The notes: a model not told the origin generated them from the sequence alone. A DNA stretch of 33,355 bases from Candidatus Tetragenococcus pullicola (GCA_019115705.1 DXDB01000201.1:1-33355); one strand, 5' to 3'; positions 1-8,848 are shown, counted from the first letter of the stretch. A program made the numbers and translations.

Positions 1-1064
1 GCATCGTTCATGTTGAAGGACAAGTCGATGTGTTCACCTGGTTTATGGAAGTCACGGGCATCCACTTTTGATACGAATTCTGTATCACCAACAACAGCAT
101 ACAACATGGTTTCAGCACCTAGTAGTTCAGAAACGACTACTTCGGCATGAACCGTTGATTCTGGTGCAGCATCGATAGCGATTTGTTCACCATGGATATC
201 TTCAGGGCGGATACCAAACGTAAGTGGTTTGCCTTCGTAGCCTTTTTCAACTAAGAGTTTGTTACGACCTTCAGGGATACGTAGTTTCAAACCATAATCA
301 TTAGAGATTACCCCATTGTTCAAGGTAACGTTAAAGAAGTTCATTGCTGGAGCGCCGATAAAGCCGGCCACAAATTCATTGACTGGGTTGTTGTACACTT
401 CTTCAGGAGACCCGATTTGTTGAACAATTCCCTCTTTCATGATAACAATCCGGTCAGCCATAGTCATGGCTTCGGTTTGGTCATGGGTAACGTAAATTGT
501 GGTTGTTTCCAAACGACGGTGCAATTTTGCGATTTCAGCACGCATTGCCACACGTAATTTGGCATCCAAGTTGGATAAAGGTTCGTCCATCAAGAAGACT
601 TTAGCATCACGCACGATGGCACGTCCTAAAGCGACACGTTGACGTTGACCACCGGATAAAGCGGCTGGTTTACGATCTAGATATTCTGTTAAACCTAAAA
701 TATCTGCAGCATTATCTACCCGTTTTTTGATTTCAGCTTTGTCATATTTACGAAGTTTTAACCCAAAGGCCATATTATCGTAAACGGTCATGTGGGGATA
801 CAAGGCATAGTTTTGGAAAACCATGGCGATGTCACGGTCTTTAGGTGCCACATCGTTCATGACTTTACCACCAATTTGAAGTTCACCTTCTGTGATATCT
901 TCAAGGCCTGCAATCATTCGAAGTGTGGTTGATTTCCCACAACCAGAAGGACCAACGAAAACGATGAATTCACGGTCTTTGATTTCCAAGTTAAAGTCTG
1001 TTACTGCATAATTTTCTGCATTATCATATTTTTTATAGATATGTTTTAATGCCATTTCTACCAT
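1..1064 (-). CDS. msmK: MsmK/UgpC-type sugar ABC transporter ATPase, 3' end outside the window
   Basis: This is the cytoplasmic ATPase that powers CUT1 carbohydrate importers; in Firmicutes one such ATPase often serves several permease pairs. The readable 354 residues contain Walker A GPSGCGKST near residues 38-46, the signature LSGGQ at 136-140, Walker B VFLMDEP near 156-162 and the switch His near 194, followed by the start of the C-terminal regulatory (TOBE) domain. The family usually has about 365-370 residues, so only a short tail is missing. I chose the ATG at 1064 because GAGGG lies 8 nt upstream; an ATG three codons later is the alternative. The permeases at 6899-8792 have no ATPase of their own, so this protein is the natural partner. 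It has its own promoter with a cre-like site. Confidence 0.93.
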   Translation of the reverse strand, partial: MVEMALKHIYKKYDNAENYAVTDFNLEIKDREFIVFVGPSGCGKSTTLRMIAGLEDITEGELQIGGKVMNDVAPKDRDIAMVFQNYALYPHMTVYDNMAFGLKLRKYDKAEIKKRVDNAADILGLTEYLDRKPAALSGGQRQRVALGRAIVRDAKVFLMDEPLSNLDAKLRVAMRAEIAKLHRRLETTTIYVTHDQTEAMTMADRIVIMKEGIVQQIGSPEEVYNNPVNEFVAGFIGAPAMNFFNVTLNNGVISNDYGLKLRIPEGRNKLLVEKGYEGKPLTFGIRPEDIHGEQIAIDAAPESTVHAEVVVSELLGAETMLYAVVGDTEFVSKVDARDFHKPGEHIDLSFNMND

Positions 1065-1098
1065 AATAAAATCCCTCTTTCTTTTTTCTTCTATATTT

Positions 1099-1128
1099 AC
1101 TATAAATGAAATCGTTATCGAAATTCAA
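1099..1128 (-). promoter_or_regulatory. Promoter of msmK with a cre-like site in the spacer
   Basis: On the minus strand a -35 TTGAAT (1128-1123) is followed after 18 nt by a -10 TATAGT (1104-1099). The spacer contains, read on the plus strand from 1106 to 1121, ATGAAATCGTTATCGA. This fits the CcpA cre consensus WTGNAANCGNWNNCWW with one mismatch at position 15. The overlap suggests carbon catabolite repression of the ATPase gene. The boxes are seen; the regulation is inference. Confidence 0.55.
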
Positions 1129-1170
1129 TGATAAACGTGCACAAAAAATAAGGGTTTTCTTGTGCAAAGT

Positions 1171-1204
1171 GCCCACCCTATTAAAAATTACGGGTGGGCT
1201 TTTG
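1171..1204 (-). terminator. Hairpin downstream of the GH2 gene
   Basis: A perfect 8-bp GC-rich stem (GCCCACCC 1171-1178, GGGTGGGC 1192-1199) with a 13-nt AT-rich loop lies 28 nt past the GH2 stop codon. The better T-run (1200-1203) is on the plus strand, while the minus-strand flank is ACTTTGC, so it is a weak or partial terminator for the minus-strand operon. No plus-strand gene ends here. Confidence 0.55.
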
Positions 1205-1227
1205 AGATTTTATTTATGATTACAAAA

Positions 1228-2907
1228 CTACTTATTTAAAGAATTCAACACTTCTTTTACAGCATAATATCCCATCTTTGGTCGACGATATTCATCTACA
1301 ATTCCTTTATTATTACGACTTTTAGGACGCGTAATTGGCCAATTATAATCCCCTTCTTGAGAAACTCTCGTATCGCTAAACTGCCAAATGAAATAACCTG
1401 CTACCTGGGCATTTTCCAATTCTTTCAATAAGGTCGTTAACAACTGAGCTTGATATTCTTCACTCCATTTAACATTCATAACATCATGAAAGTTATAGAT
1501 AGCACCACCACCAAATTCACTAATTATAATTGGTTTTTCTGCGATTTTCAGCGTATGCATACGATTTTGAATGATTTTTAAATAATCAGCTATGGTTAAA
1601 TTTCCATACCACATAGGATAGCAATTAAATGAATAGATATCTATTTTGTTCAAAAATAAATCAGTGGAATGTTTGTCTGATGCATAGGTCACTAATCGTG
1701 TCTTATCTTTTTTTAGCTTATCTAAATGCTTCTGATAAACTGGGGCTGCCTTTATTTGATCTGAAGCTGCTTCATTCAAGCATCCCCAAATACCAATACT
1801 GGGGTGATTTTGGTGATTTTCAAGCATTTCGTCTATCACTGTCAAAGATTGTTCTATAAATAACGGATCTGTAATGGCTTCTAGTGACGCAATTCTAGCA
1901 TGTCCTTCTTCCCAAACTAAAACGCCTTTTTCATCACATAAGTCTAAAAATCGTTCATCATTTGGATAATGTGCGGTTCTAACGGCATTTAGTCCTAGGT
2001 CTTGAATCATACGTAGGTCATTTTCCATTTCGGCTAAGGAAAGAGCTGCCCCATCTATTCCATGATCTTCGTGACGATTTATGCCTCGAATAAACAATGG
2101 CCTTTCATTTAGATATATTTGGCTTTTTTTAATAGATATTCTCCGAAAGCCAACACGATCAATAGAATCATCGATTGCGACATTCTCTTGATAGAGTTCA
2201 CCTGTTAAAAAATATAAATTTGGTTGTTCCAAACTCCAAGAGGTAACCTCTAGTCCTGTTATATTTACCCTTACAATTTCTCGTTTCTTTTCTTTTAATT
2301 TCACAGATTTTTTGATTTTACGATTTGCTAAGGTTACTTCCAATATAACTTCTCTTGTTTCTGTCGATAGATTTTCTAAAACGACTTGGAGATTTGCCGA
2401 CCATTCTTTTAATTTATATATAGAAGTAAAGGAAACTCTTTGGATAAAGACTTCAGAAAGTTCCTCTACAAAAACTGGACGAATAATTCCTCCATAAGTA
2501 AAATAATCATTAGGAACATGTAGCTTTGAATTTTCAGTAAAGCGATTATCTACAATAATCTCTAACTCATGTTTTCCTTTCACTTGATTTTCTAGTATAA
2601 ATTCAAATGGAGTATAGGCGTTATAATGAGTTCCTATCTCATTTTTATCCCAAAATACCCTTGCTGTATGACTGATTCCTTTAAACAATAGTCTGATTGA
2701 CCCTTCATGATTTAAGCTAACTGTAGTACGATAAGCTGCTAATCCACGATAATTCCGATAAGGTAAGGCCATCTCCCAACAAGCAGGTACCGTCATTGTA
2801 TCTGTATAATAATCAGGCAATTTGTTTTCGGTCAATGTTTGAAATTCCCAAAGCCCGTCCAAACACTTTTGTTGGCGAACTTCGTGAGTATTAAACAAGC
2901 GTTCCAT
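1228..2907 (-). CDS. GH2 beta-glycosidase (beta-galactosidase or beta-glucuronidase type), cytoplasmic
   Basis: This is a retaining exo-beta-glycosidase of family GH2, 559 residues. It has an N-terminal jelly-roll with YTPFEF near 98-103, an immunoglobulin-like domain, and a TIM barrel with acid/base Glu379 (GCLNEA) and nucleophile Glu464 (ISEFGGG). RNNKG at 531-535 preserves the Asn-x-Lys pair that binds the carboxylate in E. coli-type beta-glucuronidase, so a uronic acid substrate is possible; the locus context favours galactose release. No signal peptide is present. A longer reading from TTG at 2943 overlaps the GH29 gene, but ATG 2907 has AAAGGA 8 nt upstream and leaves a 14-nt gap, so I use it. 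It is the last gene of the permease operon before a hairpin. Confidence 0.87.
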   Translation of the reverse strand: MERLFNTHEVRQQKCLDGLWEFQTLTENKLPDYYTDTMTVPACWEMALPYRNYRGLAAYRTTVSLNHEGSIRLLFKGISHTARVFWDKNEIGTHYNAYTPFEFILENQVKGKHELEIIVDNRFTENSKLHVPNDYFTYGGIIRPVFVEELSEVFIQRVSFTSIYKLKEWSANLQVVLENLSTETREVILEVTLANRKIKKSVKLKEKKREIVRVNITGLEVTSWSLEQPNLYFLTGELYQENVAIDDSIDRVGFRRISIKKSQIYLNERPLFIRGINRHEDHGIDGAALSLAEMENDLRMIQDLGLNAVRTAHYPNDERFLDLCDEKGVLVWEEGHARIASLEAITDPLFIEQSLTVIDEMLENHQNHPSIGIWGCLNEAASDQIKAAPVYQKHLDKLKKDKTRLVTYASDKHSTDLFLNKIDIYSFNCYPMWYGNLTIADYLKIIQNRMHTLKIAEKPIIISEFGGGAIYNFHDVMNVKWSEEYQAQLLTTLLKELENAQVAGYFIWQFSDTRVSQEGDYNWPITRPKSRNNKGIVDEYRRPKMGYYAVKEVLNSLNK

Positions 2908-2921
2908 TTCTCTTGTCCTTT

Positions 2922-4388
2922 CTATTTTATTTTTATCTGACAAACAATAGGCAGCTTAGAATTAATTCTTTGACATTTCACATGTAACCCTTCTTTATCT
3001 ACCTGCCAATGACATTCCTCATTTTCAGTCCCTAAAATATGAACCTCTTCAATAATTCCATGAAACTCTGGTAAGTTCTGATCAGAGGATTTTTTTAAAG
3101 AACGTATCAATAAAGTTCCTTCTTTTGGCGGTTCCATCACTAGAGCATAAAGAAAATCTCCTCGTACTGTAAAACGAATATCTTCGGATGTATAATTGGT
3201 AGCTTGTGCTTCTTGAAATTGCCCTGAAACAAGTTTTGTCGGTCCTTCACCAACCTTGCGCCATGGTTTGCTATGATAAATTGCTTTACCATTTATTTCC
3301 AACCAATTTCCAATAGTTTCTAAGATATCACGATCTTTATCAGGAATTGAGCCATCGCCTTTAGGGCCGACATTTAATAAAAGATTCCCATTTTTGGCGA
3401 CAACTTCAATTAAATTTTGAATAATTTCTTTTGGTTCCTTATAATCTAGTGTCGTTGTATAACACCACGAATTTCGAGCAATTGCTGTATCTGTCTGCCA
3501 ATAAAAAGGTTGTGCGTCCGCAAACTTACCTCTTTCAATCTCCACAATTCCAGAACCAAACATCATCGCATCATGTTTATAACAAATACCAACTTTTTTG
3601 CCCCATTCATAACCACGATTATAATAATAAGCTGCTAATAATTGTAAAGGCTCTTTAAATGCGTCATGTTGAATCCACCAATCAAAATACAAGAGCTCTG
3701 GTTGATAATTATCAATCACTTCACAAGTTCGTAATAACCAATCGTCAATGAATTCTTGACTAGGGTAAGGTTGACTAACCAAGTCTTGATTATCAGGTTC
3801 CGGCATGGCCGGCCAGTAAAAATCACCTTTTTTGAGCGGTTCTTTAATATCACTTTCAAATTCTTTCCCATGTCCCATGAAAAACCAGTGTTCAGCACGA
3901 TGGGATGATGTGCAAAAATGTAGTTTTTCTTTATCAAAAGCTTTTTTTAATTCTCCTAAAACATCTCTTTTAGGGCCCTTTTCATAAGCATTCCAATGGG
4001 ATAATTCACTCTTGTACATTTGAAAACCATCATGATGTTCTGCTACAGGAAACACGTATTGTGCGCCGGCTTTTTTAAACAAATTTGCCCATTCTTGAGG
4101 ATTAAAGTTTTCTGCAGTAAATAAAGGAATAAAATCCTTATATCCAAAATCCTTTTGTGAACCATATGTTTTCACATGGTGTTTAAACTCAGGACTATCT
4201 TGAATATACATGTTGCGTGAATACCATTCATTATTAAAAGCTGGTACGCTATATAAGCCCCAATGAATAAAAATACCGAATTTAGCTTGACTGAACCAAT
4301 CAGGCATTTTAAAGTTTCCTAGTGACTCCCAATTCGCTGTGAACGGTCCTTCATTAGCAATCCTTTTGACTTCTTCTAAACTGTGCAT
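2922..4388 (-). CDS. GH29 alpha-L-fucosidase, cytoplasmic
   Basis: This enzyme removes terminal alpha-L-fucose from oligosaccharides. At 488 residues it matches a GH29 catalytic barrel plus a small C-terminal beta domain. Visible family marks are FGIFIHWGLYSVPAF at 37-51, EHHDGF at 117-122 and the nucleophile Asp236 in LLYFDWW. GNLLLNVGPKGDG near residues 335-347 is also typical. There is no signal peptide, so it acts on imported sugar. The ATG has GGAGG 9-10 nt upstream, inside the end of the SGNH gene, and the genes are 4 nt apart, so they are likely coupled. In xyloglucan, fucose is alpha-1,2 linked to galactose, so fucose must come off before the GH2 enzyme could remove galactose. The exact linkage handled cannot be read from sequence. 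Confidence 0.88.
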   Translation of the reverse strand: MHSLEEVKRIANEGPFTANWESLGNFKMPDWFSQAKFGIFIHWGLYSVPAFNNEWYSRNMYIQDSPEFKHHVKTYGSQKDFGYKDFIPLFTAENFNPQEWANLFKKAGAQYVFPVAEHHDGFQMYKSELSHWNAYEKGPKRDVLGELKKAFDKEKLHFCTSSHRAEHWFFMGHGKEFESDIKEPLKKGDFYWPAMPEPDNQDLVSQPYPSQEFIDDWLLRTCEVIDNYQPELLYFDWWIQHDAFKEPLQLLAAYYYNRGYEWGKKVGICYKHDAMMFGSGIVEIERGKFADAQPFYWQTDTAIARNSWCYTTTLDYKEPKEIIQNLIEVVAKNGNLLLNVGPKGDGSIPDKDRDILETIGNWLEINGKAIYHSKPWRKVGEGPTKLVSGQFQEAQATNYTSEDIRFTVRGDFLYALVMEPPKEGTLLIRSLKKSSDQNLPEFHGIIEEVHILGTENEECHWQVDKEGLHVKCQRINSKLPIVCQIKIK

Positions 4389-4392
4389 ATCG

Positions 4393-5043
4393 TTACGCCT
4401 CCTTTATTTCAGCAGCTTCTAACCATGTTTTTGCAATTAATAAATGTCCTGCTAAGGAGGGATGAACTCTGTCTGGTGCCAACACATAAGATGATTGATG
4501 CGCTAAAAATTCATCAAATTTTTCTTGCACATTTCCATAAGTAAGATTAAATTCTTTCGCTAATTTTTTGGCAACTAAACGATATTGATCAACTTCTTGT
4601 CGGAAAGGATCGTTGGTACGAGCCTCTATCATAAATGGAGATAACAAAATAATTCCTTTGACATGAGGTAACGTTTGTTCAATCAATTGACGATAAACGG
4701 CTTCAAATGTTTGTAAATCAACCATTTCTTCTTGGCAAAAAACGCCGTCATAATGACGCCAAACATCATTTACACCAATCATTATTGTTACCCAATCCGG
4801 ATGGAATTCTAAAACGTCTTTTTGCCAACGTTCTTTTAATTTAATAATTGTATCTCCTGACACACCACGATTAACAATCATTAATTCTTTTTCTGGCAAT
4901 AAGGCTGTAGTATAGGCATTGATTAGATTTACATAGCCATCGCCCCAAGAAGACCAACCCGCAGGAACCGCTTGGTAATTTCGGTTGCAGTCTGTAATCG
5001 AGTCTCCCATAAATAAAATTCGATCATTTTTCTCAAATAACAT
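4393..5043 (-). CDS. Cytoplasmic SGNH/GDSL acetylesterase, Axe2-like
   Basis: This is a 216-residue SGNH hydrolase. Block I is GDSIT (13-17, nucleophile Ser15), block II has Gly60 in NRGVSGDT, block III is GVND (Asn92), and block V is DRVHPSLAGH with Asp191 and His194. The stretch WVTIMIGVNDVWRHYD strongly recalls the Geobacillus intracellular acetylxylan esterase Axe2 (219 residues). No signal peptide is visible, so it would deacetylate oligosaccharides after import. Galactosyl groups of xyloglucan are commonly O-acetylated, which fits its place between the binding protein and the fucosidase. GGAGGG stands 6 nt before the ATG. An intercistronic hairpin separates it from the binding protein gene. 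Confidence 0.85.
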   Translation of the reverse strand: MLFEKNDRILFMGDSITDCNRNYQAVPAGWSSWGDGYVNLINAYTTALLPEKELMIVNRGVSGDTIIKLKERWQKDVLEFHPDWVTIMIGVNDVWRHYDGVFCQEEMVDLQTFEAVYRQLIEQTLPHVKGIILLSPFMIEARTNDPFRQEVDQYRLVAKKLAKEFNLTYGNVQEKFDEFLAHQSSYVLAPDRVHPSLAGHLLIAKTWLEAAEIKEA

Positions 5044-5061
5044 TTTTTACCCTCCAAGAAA

Positions 5062-5088
5062 GGCTTGGATACTATAGGTACCCAAGCC
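5062..5088 (-). terminator. Intercistronic stem-loop after the binding protein gene
   Basis: GGCTTGG (5062-5068) pairs with CCAAGCC (5082-5088). After one mismatch the pairing continues for 3 bp, leaving a 5-nt loop. On the minus strand the stem is followed by TTTCTTGGAGGG, a poor U-tract that runs straight into the next ribosome binding site. It probably stabilises the upstream message or allows partial termination, giving more binding protein than esterase. Confidence 0.6.
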
Positions 5089-5102
5089 AATGTTCTAATT
5101 TA

Positions 5103-6842
5103 TTAATCTCCAAATTCTTTTGCAACTTCTACGCGTTGTTCATTTTGATCTTTGGCATTATTCATATCAAACTCTAAAACTTTTTGATAACCCAACCCCT
5201 CTGCTGTTTCTTGCATTTCTTTTAGTAAACTATTAAATTCATTTTCATCTTTGGCAAAAACCATTTTCCATGAATATTCAATGATTGTGGATTTACACTG
5301 ATTTCTCAAAGTTGATAATTCAGAACCATCTTCGGGTGCAACATAACTAGCACCTGGAGCCACTGCCAACTGATCATTATCTTCCAAAAATTCCATCGTC
5401 GTTTTTGCACCACCCATATGTTCAGACCAATCATCTTGAACGGTATTGCTTGTTTCTGCTAGAACGCTATCCCACATGGTGTAATCATACGGCGCATTGG
5501 TTTCTGGATTAATATCTACTGGTAAAATTGTACTGATATTTAATTGATTATAGCCATCCTTATAGGCTCCTGAACCATATTCTTCTGGAACTTCTACACT
5601 TCCACCATCAAGTAAAGCTTTCTTACCAAAGTCTGTCATAACAGGTTTGTCATCTTTGATTTCCCAAGTGAGGCCTTCAGGTCCGGAGCTAGCGGTCGCT
5701 GCTCCTTCTGGGGAGTACAACCAATCAATAAATTCAGCAATGCGCTCTGGATCTTCAGCATTGGAACCAATCCCGATAAATGTAGCTCCTCCATAAACTT
5801 CGGCACCATAAGAAAATATTTTTTGACCTTCAATAGGAACCATCATAAATCCTTTACCATCATTCAAATTAGTTGTTGTATTGAAAGCTGACTGTCCTAA
5901 CCATGGCCACCAAGAAAATAAAACTTGGCCATTTTGTACTTTAGAAAATAAAGTATCATAGTTTTGTGTGGTCGACTCTGGATCAACCATTCCTTTTTGA
6001 TTGGCATCAAAGTAAATCTTCAAAGAACGAATATACTCCGAATCATCGTCAAGAATACTTTGATAATCCGAACCATCAGCTTTGGCTAAAACAAAACCAA
6101 GTTCATCATATCCATAAAAGCAAGACATTTGTTTTCCTGCATTCATCATGTTTCCATCCCAATCACTGAAAAGTGAAAAGGCATAAACTTTTTTACCATT
6201 ATCTGTTTGTGGATGATCTTGTTGCATTTTTTCAAGGACTGGTAACAAATCTTCTAATTCTTTAATTTCTGGATATCCTTGTTCTTTATAAAGATCCCAG
6301 CGAAGATAAGCGCCAAAGGTTGGATCTAAAGCTTCTGAAGGTGTCGTTGCTGACAAGGTCGAAACCCCTGTTGGAAATCCAAAGATTCCTTCTTGATCTT
6401 CATTCACTTTCTCCACTGCTTCATCAAATTTAGCAATATTTTTCATGTCTTTATAATAATCACTCGCATCTAAAAGTAACCCAGCTTCCACAAGTTCATC
6501 ATAACGTTCGCCTTGACCTGTGATGATTAAATCACCTAAATCGCCCGCAGACGTTCTGGTTTGATATAAAGTATCCCCATTTCCTGCAACGTTTGGCGCA
6601 ATGAGATTCATTTCTATATTAAACTTATCTTTAACGACTTCAGCAAACCATCCTTCTGACATCCCCATATTATTGGCTAGATCATCAAAGACATCGATTG
6701 TAAGGGTCTTCTCATACTTTCCATCCGCATTTTTTCCTGAGCTAGAGGCCTCTTTACTACCACTATCTCCACATGCTGCCAATGATCCTAACAACCCCAC
6801 ACTCAAAAGCCCTAGTGAAACATATTTACTTAATTTCTTCAT
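5103..6842 (-). CDS. Lipoprotein solute-binding protein of a CUT1 oligosaccharide ABC importer
   Basis: This is an extracellular substrate-binding protein anchored to the membrane. Residues 1-24 form a lipoprotein signal: Lys-rich start, hydrophobic core, and the lipobox LAAC with the lipidated Cys24. The mature part (about 555 residues) is the large LplA/YtcQ-type family 1 binding fold, which usually pairs with LplB/LplC-like permeases and YesM/YesN regulators, exactly as here. Large binding proteins of this class tend to take complex oligosaccharides rather than monosaccharides. GAAGG lies about 10 nt before the ATG. The gene follows the two permeases and precedes the intracellular hydrolases. 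The ligand is not readable; xyloglucan-derived oligosaccharide is inferred from the neighbours. Confidence 0.9.
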   Translation of the reverse strand: MKKLSKYVSLGLLSVGLLGSLAACGDSGSKEASSSGKNADGKYEKTLTIDVFDDLANNMGMSEGWFAEVVKDKFNIEMNLIAPNVAGNGDTLYQTRTSAGDLGDLIITGQGERYDELVEAGLLLDASDYYKDMKNIAKFDEAVEKVNEDQEGIFGFPTGVSTLSATTPSEALDPTFGAYLRWDLYKEQGYPEIKELEDLLPVLEKMQQDHPQTDNGKKVYAFSLFSDWDGNMMNAGKQMSCFYGYDELGFVLAKADGSDYQSILDDDSEYIRSLKIYFDANQKGMVDPESTTQNYDTLFSKVQNGQVLFSWWPWLGQSAFNTTTNLNDGKGFMMVPIEGQKIFSYGAEVYGGATFIGIGSNAEDPERIAEFIDWLYSPEGAATASSGPEGLTWEIKDDKPVMTDFGKKALLDGGSVEVPEEYGSGAYKDGYNQLNISTILPVDINPETNAPYDYTMWDSVLAETSNTVQDDWSEHMGGAKTTMEFLEDNDQLAVAPGASYVAPEDGSELSTLRNQCKSTIIEYSWKMVFAKDENEFNSLLKEMQETAEGLGYQKVLEFDMNNAKDQNEQRVEVAKEFGD

Positions 6843-6898
6843 CGTTTCTTGCCTTCTTTCTTATTTTTTACTTCTTTTGAAAACCTTCAATCACAAAT

Positions 6899-7834
6899 TT
6901 ATCCTTTGACTGCGCCTAACATAATTCCTTTAACAAAGTGCTTTTGAAACATTGGATAAATAAACATAATTGGTAAAACAACAATGACTGAAACAGTCAT
7001 CTGTATCGATGTGGGCGTTTGTGCCGTTGCGACAGAAGCAATATTTGACAAAGATCCCGTTGTATTTCGTACCATTTGTGCCAAAGAGTTTGCTTGATTA
7101 ATATAGGTATAAAGTAAGTATTGTAGCGAATATAATTTTTCATCGGTAATATAAATTAAAGTATCTTGGAAAGAATTCCATTGGCCGACTGCCGAAAAAA
7201 TCGCAATAGTTGCCAGGATTGGTGTACAGTTTGGTAAAATCACCTTGAAAAATACTTGTAAAATTCCAGCGCCATCCATTTCAGCTGCTTCTTGTAATGA
7301 TCTTGGAATAGATTCAATGTAGGTCTTTACCAAAATAATGTTAAATGGTTGCACAATGGCAGGTAAGATATATACCCAAAAACTGTTTGTTAGACCTAAA
7401 GTTTTCATGGTGATAAAAGCTGGAATTAACCCTGCACTAAAATACATCGTTACCACAATAAAACGATACCAGAACTGCCGTTTCCACATTTTCTCTTGAG
7501 TAAACATAAATCCCAAAAAAGCTGAAGCCATTACCGTACTTGCGGTCCCAATCACCGTTCTAGCAATAGACACGATGGTAGCTTGTCCTAGCCCTTTTAG
7601 TTGAAATACTTGTTTATAATTTTCTAGATGTAATTCTTTTGGTAAAAAACGTACCTCACCTAATGCGCTTAACTCATTACTACTAATTGAGTTAATAATT
7701 AAATAATAGAAAGGATAGGCACAAATAATAGTAATGAGGAAGAAAAAGAAATAGTTAAAACAATTAAAAATAATGTCTTCTTTACTTTTCTTCATTTTTT
7801 TCTTTGATTTTTTCGTTTTTGTTGATAGTTCCAC
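6899..7834 (-). CDS. CUT1 ABC transporter permease, LplC/YtcP type
   Basis: This is one of two membrane subunits of the oligosaccharide importer. Six hydrophobic segments can be traced, and the ATPase-contact EAA loop is EAAEMDGAGILQVFFKVILP, with the conserved Gly. The reading from GTG 7834 gives 311 residues with a Lys/Ser-rich leader; the in-frame ATG at 7795 gives 298 residues and an N-terminus more like the family (MKKSKEDIIFN). GTG 7834 has AGGAGG about 10 nt upstream. The same Shine-Dalgarno is even better placed for an out-of-frame ATG at 7841 that opens a 19-codon ORF ending at 7782, past the 7795 start, so translational coupling is possible. The start is therefore open; function is not in doubt. 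Confidence 0.9.
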   Translation of the reverse strand: MELSTKTKKSKKKMKKSKEDIIFNCFNYFFFFLITIICAYPFYYLIINSISSNELSALGEVRFLPKELHLENYKQVFQLKGLGQATIVSIARTVIGTASTVMASAFLGFMFTQEKMWKRQFWYRFIVVTMYFSAGLIPAFITMKTLGLTNSFWVYILPAIVQPFNIILVKTYIESIPRSLQEAAEMDGAGILQVFFKVILPNCTPILATIAIFSAVGQWNSFQDTLIYITDEKLYSLQYLLYTYINQANSLAQMVRNTTGSLSNIASVATAQTPTSIQMTVSVIVVLPIMFIYPMFQKHFVKGIMLGAVKG

Positions 7835-7853
7835 TTTTCATACTCCTCCTCTC

Positions 7854-8792
7854 CTAAATAATGGACGCACCTCGTATTTTTTTAGACGCTGTATTGACCA
7901 CAACTAGTAAAATAACTGAAATTAAACTCTTCAACATACTGATGGCAGTTGCTAGTGATAAACTATTGCCACCTAACCCGATATTATATACATACAAATC
8001 AAGCACTTGAATATGGGCTTTATTAAAGGCATTTTGGAAAACAAAATACTGGTCCATACCATTATTTAACATATTGGATACAGACATCATTAACATGACA
8101 AGGTAAGTTGGCATCAGCGCTGGAAGTGTGATATGTCGCATCAATTGGAAACGGTTAGCCCCATCAATTCGTGCGGATTCATACAATTCAGGATCAATTC
8201 CTGAAATACCAGCCAAATACATGATTGCTCCCCAACCTAGACCTTTCCACAAGCCCCATAGACACATAACTAGCCATGTGTGATTATCACTATCTAAAAA
8301 CTTGATAGGATTGGCAATAAAGCCCCAATCTTGTAAAAGACTATTGACTAAACCACTCGTGGAAAATAGACTAAACGCAATCATATAAACCAATACCCAA
8401 CTGATAAAATTTGGTAAAGTTGTCAACGTTTGTACAATATTTTTAAACCATTTCGACTTGATTTCGTTCAAAAATATAGCAAAAAATACGGGTAATAACG
8501 ATGTTGCAATCCCCAAAAAGCTCATTGCCAATGTATTTTTTAATACTTGTACGATTTGTTGCACTTGCGTTGGACTAGAAACTAACATCTTAAACCAATA
8601 CAAGCCGACAAATTTACTTCTGGAAAGTCCTAATGCTGGCTTATAATCAAATAATGAATAAATCCACCCATGTAAAGGAAAATAAGCGAATAGAAATACT
8701 AAAATCAAAAAAGGAAGAACACATAAAAACATGACCTTTCCCTCCCTAGTTGACCAGCCTCCTTTTTTTGCTTTTTGTGCTTTGGCTTTCAT
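7854..8792 (-). CDS. CUT1 ABC transporter permease, LplB/YteP type
   Basis: This is the second membrane subunit of the oligosaccharide importer, 312 residues with about six membrane segments after a Lys-rich cytoplasmic start. The EAA loop reads YESARIDGANRFQLMRHITL, matching the LplB branch, where Ser often replaces the second Ala. A longer reading starts at GTG 8801, but that codon abuts the Shine-Dalgarno; ATG 8792 has AAAGG about 9 nt upstream and is chosen. It is the first gene of the operon that continues through the second permease, binding protein, esterase, fucosidase and GH2 enzyme. The upstream gap holds a candidate promoter and the repeated TAGACAT sites. Confidence 0.9.
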   Translation of the reverse strand: MKAKAQKAKKGGWSTREGKVMFLCVLPFLILVFLFAYFPLHGWIYSLFDYKPALGLSRSKFVGLYWFKMLVSSPTQVQQIVQVLKNTLAMSFLGIATSLLPVFFAIFLNEIKSKWFKNIVQTLTTLPNFISWVLVYMIAFSLFSTSGLVNSLLQDWGFIANPIKFLDSDNHTWLVMCLWGLWKGLGWGAIMYLAGISGIDPELYESARIDGANRFQLMRHITLPALMPTYLVMLMMSVSNMLNNGMDQYFVFQNAFNKAHIQVLDLYVYNIGLGGNSLSLATAISMLKSLISVILLVVVNTASKKIRGASII

Positions 8793-8820
8793 TTCAAACA
8801 CCCTTTCTATTTTTATAGCA

Positions 8821-8848
8821 ATACTATTTAACGATGTAACCGTTTCAA
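8821..8848 (-). promoter_or_regulatory. Candidate promoter of the permease operon with a cre-like core
   Basis: On the minus strand TTGAAA (8848-8843) and TAGTAT (8826-8821) are 16 nt apart, about 30 nt before the first permease. The plus strand at 8835-8847 reads TGTAACCGTTTCA, which is a cre-like dyad one base shorter than consensus. The arrangement resembles the msmK promoter. The -10 matches consensus at only four positions, which suits an activator-dependent promoter. Confidence 0.35.
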
